This document shows positions 60,894-64,000 of a DNA stretch of 64,000 nucleotides, in pieces (position 1 is the stretch's first letter; every line of letters begins with the position of its first letter). The notes beneath the pieces were generated by a model. It ran no database searches. It was not told the DNA's origin and saw only the letters and a list, made by a program, of their open reading frames with translations. The translations under genes and the position numbers were made by a program. Source of the DNA: Phoronis australis (taxonomy: Eukaryota; Phoronida; Phoronidae); assembly GCA_002633005.1 (NCBI GenBank), contig NMRA01000252.1:63672-127671 (forward strand). The letters are read 5' to 3'.

Positions 60894-61796
60894 TCCGTGA
60901 ATTGAGAAGGAGCCTTACGGCTATGGTTTAGCTTAGGCCAGCTGAGTGGCATTTTTGTTTTTCATTGACAAAAATACTGCAGCTCAAGTTTGAGAGGACA
61001 AACACTGTATCTTTTCAATCAAATGCAATAGCTCATATGACGGACACATTTTCTCTCGTCAAGCCGGCGTAACCCCGTCGTAACCCGGGATGAACAACTA
61101 GACTTCCCTTCGAGGGGTATAGCTAGGCTAATTCCTGTTAACCTGTAGTTATTAAGATGTTAAAAAGACCAATAACAGTGTAACCCTTTGAAATGACCTG
61201 AACTCTGAATTCCCTCAACAGCAAAAGTGCAATTCGTGAAAACATGGAGTTGTCAAACAATTTAGATACGCAACCACGCTTGTACATGAAACTTGATAAT
61301 TCTCAACTTCGTCCTTTATTTATAGTATTGCACTTTCCCGGTCACAGTTCGTTCATGACTCGAGTATCCTGTTTTAGATTTTTGCAAGTAAGCATTCATA
61401 TTTTCTTTCGAACAGTTTTAAAACACCGTCAAAACAAGTGCTCAATATAAATAGAGACTGTTTCATGACAGCAACGAATGCCTCTTAACGCCATTCACAA
61501 ACATCTGATAGAGATGAAAGTCCTGTTTCATCCATGAGAGGAATCATCACTTTGCAAAGTTTTGGATTTCTGTTTGCGTATATGAAGTTGTGAATATATT
61601 TTGGATACAGCAGTGTGTAGTATTCCAGGGCTCTCTCCAACTAAGAAGAAGAAACAATTTTAATTAAGGGAACATCTTGAGGAAAACAGACGGAAATTAG
61701 CAATCTATCAATATACAATTGGCTGAAATGGTTAGCTGGCATGTTTCCAAAATAATATTTTACCATTTTAACATCATTCTGCTAATGTTTTTTCAG

Positions 61797-61928
61797 GTGA
61801 TTGGCAACTCGGTTTGTGTCGGTCAGTGTTTCACGTACTCTGTTCCCAGAACAATCCCGGTGAACCCCGAGGACAACATGCTGCACTACTGCGACTCCTG
61901 CCGGCCAGCTGAGGTCACATGGAAACAG
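61797..61928 (+). CDS. NBL1: NBL1/DAN BMP antagonist, exon 3 (gene continues past the window)
   Basis: This 132-nt, phase-0 exon between TTTTTTCAG and a GTGCGT donor encodes residues 63-106. NSVCVGQCFTYSVPRTIP and HYCDSCRPAEVTW match the core of the NBL1 domain (RACLGQCFSYSVPNTFP and HCDSCMPAQSMW in the human protein, from memory). Four more domain cysteines are here, six so far. The remaining ones (LEC and CSCxxC region) should be in the next exon. I searched 61929-64000 by eye and did not find it, so it is taken to lie beyond the window. Confidence 0.95.
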
Positions 61929-64000
61929 GTGCGTGGCAGTGAGTAGTAATCTTCCCTCTGATACAGCGTCACCTATACTGAAAAGTGTCCCTGTGGAAAC
62001 ATTATGAACGACGCACGAATTCCGTGGGTGGGCATGAATGCCCATGCTTGGTCGGAAATTTATCGATCACATCGCCACCACTTGCACACGCCTTCAGTGC
62101 ACTGTACTTGTTTGGGCTTAGCCACGGGATCAGAGTTCTCTTGATTTTGTTTACTGCAATAACTGCCCGTTTTATTAAATTGCAACTATTCAAGTCAAAG
62201 GTGGTCGCCATACTACATAACGGTAAACTGAAAGGGGTTTCCCAGATTTCTACCAATCGGAATGACTGAATTTTATGACGTCGGTTTCATTACTTTAACC
62301 AATAAGAAGCCATGATAAACAACATTGCACAGGGCTACCTTTCGTAGCACTGTGAAAGAGTGTAGTAGTAATCCTGTTCGACTAATTCACGGGAGATAGA
62401 AAACACAGCGCAGTGACGTGGGGATAAAAGGTCATTAATCTTATTCAGAAATGGCACCATGAATAAGATCAAACAATATAACATACCCGGTAAATCACTA
62501 ACACAAAATTAGTATATACGTTTAGAAGATGGGCTCCAGAGCAGGATTAACATAAGATATCACAGTACAAAATACAAAAATACAAATTATATAAAAAATG
62601 GCAAAGACAAATAATAACGGAGATAAAAATAGCCGTGGGAATGTACGGAATGATATTTAAAGAGGAAGAATTCGAGAATATATCAGCCGAGATAAGAACA
62701 ACGAGGGCGGGGGTAGTGTTTCTTAAACAAGTGTCTTGCAAGAAAACAAGACTTAGCAAGGCAAAACCTCGCTTAATTATGCGAGTGAAAGGCGAGTGAT
62801 CCGCGAAAGTTCTCAGGAGTCTATCCTCGCCAAACGGTGCCCCACTGAAGGGATTGGTCGGTGAGGTTGCAATGTTAAACCATGACGTAACTAATAAGTA
62901 ATGGAATAGAACTCATTATTTCCGTTCCACAATCGAAAATTTTTCGCTTAAAGTGTAAGCTTGTGTATTGTGGTCTACGAGATGCAACCCTGGGTAGCGC
63001 TCCGTCGACCAAGTTTCTTGCGAGATATTGCAGGACCTCGTGTGTCATGAGTATGATTAGGAGCTTAGTAGAAAATGGCGGCCATTGAAATGATTGATCA
63101 GCAAGGTTGGAATGTTGAACAACGAGAGAGAATTCAGTTTGCTTATCTCTGTTTAGCTGTAAGTGCCTGGTAATGTAATAAGTCTACGGTACGCGACCCT
63201 GGCCTTGTTGGTGCTTTCTCAGCTGAAACACTGCTCTCCATTTTTCTCTCAAATTATTACCACTCCCAGTGCCAACGCTATTTTTACCTTTATCTGCTAT
63301 TATATCTACCATGTTATATTGGGTGTGTGTATTTAGTAGTTTGTACTGTACGTGTGCACTGTGCGTGTGTACTAAATTATCATTCATACTATTTTTGGCG
63401 CTTTTGATTAACCAATCATTCCAAAACTTTTTTATTTTATCACCATATTTTGTATTTTTCTATTGTGCTATTTTCTTATCCATTGTCACGACAAAGAGCC
63501 TTTATCATCTTGTATCCGTATCTGGGAACGTAACTTCACTGGAACCACCTGGGACCTGTTACTCGAACAATACAGAGCCATTTTTAGTTTTGACTTTTAG
63601 TCTGCTACCGATCAGGCTATGGGTTTTTGTCTTTTGGGTTCGAGTTGTAGACAGATTTTTTGACGTTTAGTTTGATTTTGTAAAACAGGAAAAATATTCG
63701 TTAACTGATTTTCTGCCACATAGAAGACATAGACATAGAGTCTTCGCGAAACAGGTCATTTTTTCTTACATGAATGAACCGAACATAAATTCTTTTCATA
63801 CCAACTATTGTCCTTTTCTCCCAAACAATTGTGTCGAGGTGTGTGTAACTTTTCGACTGGAGAAGACTAAGCGCATTTACAAGGGGCAATGGCGTAACTT
63901 CTAAGGTGGGGTGTGTCAGTAATTGTCAGTTTAGTGAGAGAAAGATAGAAATGCTTAGGGAAGGAACAAAATAGTAATCCAAACTTCAGAGTGTTGAAGC
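61929..64000 (+). other. start of NBL1 intron 3 (to window end)
   Basis: No NBL1 exon was found here. A diverged tandem duplication lies at about 62845-63205. The rest is AT-rich with no supported feature. Confidence 0.55.
62845..63205. repeat. diverged tandem duplication, period about 230 bp
   Basis: GAGGTTGCAATGTTAAACCA near 62864 corresponds to CAAGGTTGGAATGTTGAACA near 63101. Further on, a TCTACGAGATGCAACCCTGG block near 62975 corresponds to TCTACGGTACGCGACCCTGG near 63182. The copies are separated by about 210-240 bp and have many substitutions and gaps. Confidence 0.6.

Larger units (their letters stand above)
55190..61796 (+). other. intron 2 of NBL1
   Basis: This 6.6-kb intron has a GTGAGT donor and a TTTTTTCAG acceptor. 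It contains a tRNA-like repeat (56150-56225), a 24-bp array (56500-57028), two copies of one palindromic element in opposite orientation (57043-57235 and 60683-60893), a dispersed repeat (60455-60630) and triplet microsatellites (60200-60300). No other exon is supported. Confidence 0.8.

Overview
This is animal nuclear DNA, AT-rich (roughly 60 percent or more by eye), with long spliceosomal introns, many minisatellites and many short inverted-repeat (MITE-like) elements. The three recognisable genes are a MyoD-family myogenic factor, a PDE10-type phosphodiesterase and a DAN/NBL1-type BMP antagonist. Their sequences, and the three-exon plan of the MyoD gene, fit an invertebrate deuterostome (hemichordate, echinoderm or amphioxus). 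I cannot fix the species from the sequence alone.

Layout. From 1 to 21.6 kb I find no gene I can defend. This stretch holds two related short elements with CAGNGGCGGAT-like ends (about 1.0 and 3.6 kb), a 25-bp minisatellite with a 90-bp higher-order period (5.07-5.68 kb), a 60-bp array (14.9-15.4 kb), and two neighbouring arrays of 38 bp and 28 bp (17.7-18.9 kb). The MyoD-family gene runs on the + strand from 21,637 to 39,126. I assembled it from three phase-compatible exons: 21,637-22,482, 31,653-31,731 and 38,993-39,126, giving 352 aa. Its introns carry several MITEs, an 88-bp array that grew inside one of them, and one unidentified minus-strand open segment near 33 kb.

From 39.1 to 43.8 kb there is no gene, only a G-rich repeat, a 45-bp minisatellite and a GCN/GGC triplet tract. 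A PDE10-type gene lies on the - strand, 46,541 to 43,815, with only two coding exons (834-836 aa). Its GAF domains look intact and its metal ligands are kept. The invariant substrate glutamine and several other catalytic-motif residues are replaced, so it may be a pseudo-phosphodiesterase or have altered activity. About 1.9 kb further on, an NBL1 (DAN) gene starts on the + strand. Exons at 48,480-48,572, 55,097-55,189 and 61,797-61,928 are all in phase 0. The last coding exon or exons lie beyond the window.

How they relate. MyoD and NBL1 both belong to developmental regulation (muscle determination and BMP inhibition), and PDE10-type proteins bind cyclic nucleotides. Nothing in the sequence shows that the three act together; the clustering may be chance or local synteny. 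The most unusual items are the degenerate PDE10-like protein and the 88-bp array that arose by amplification of the inside of a MITE.
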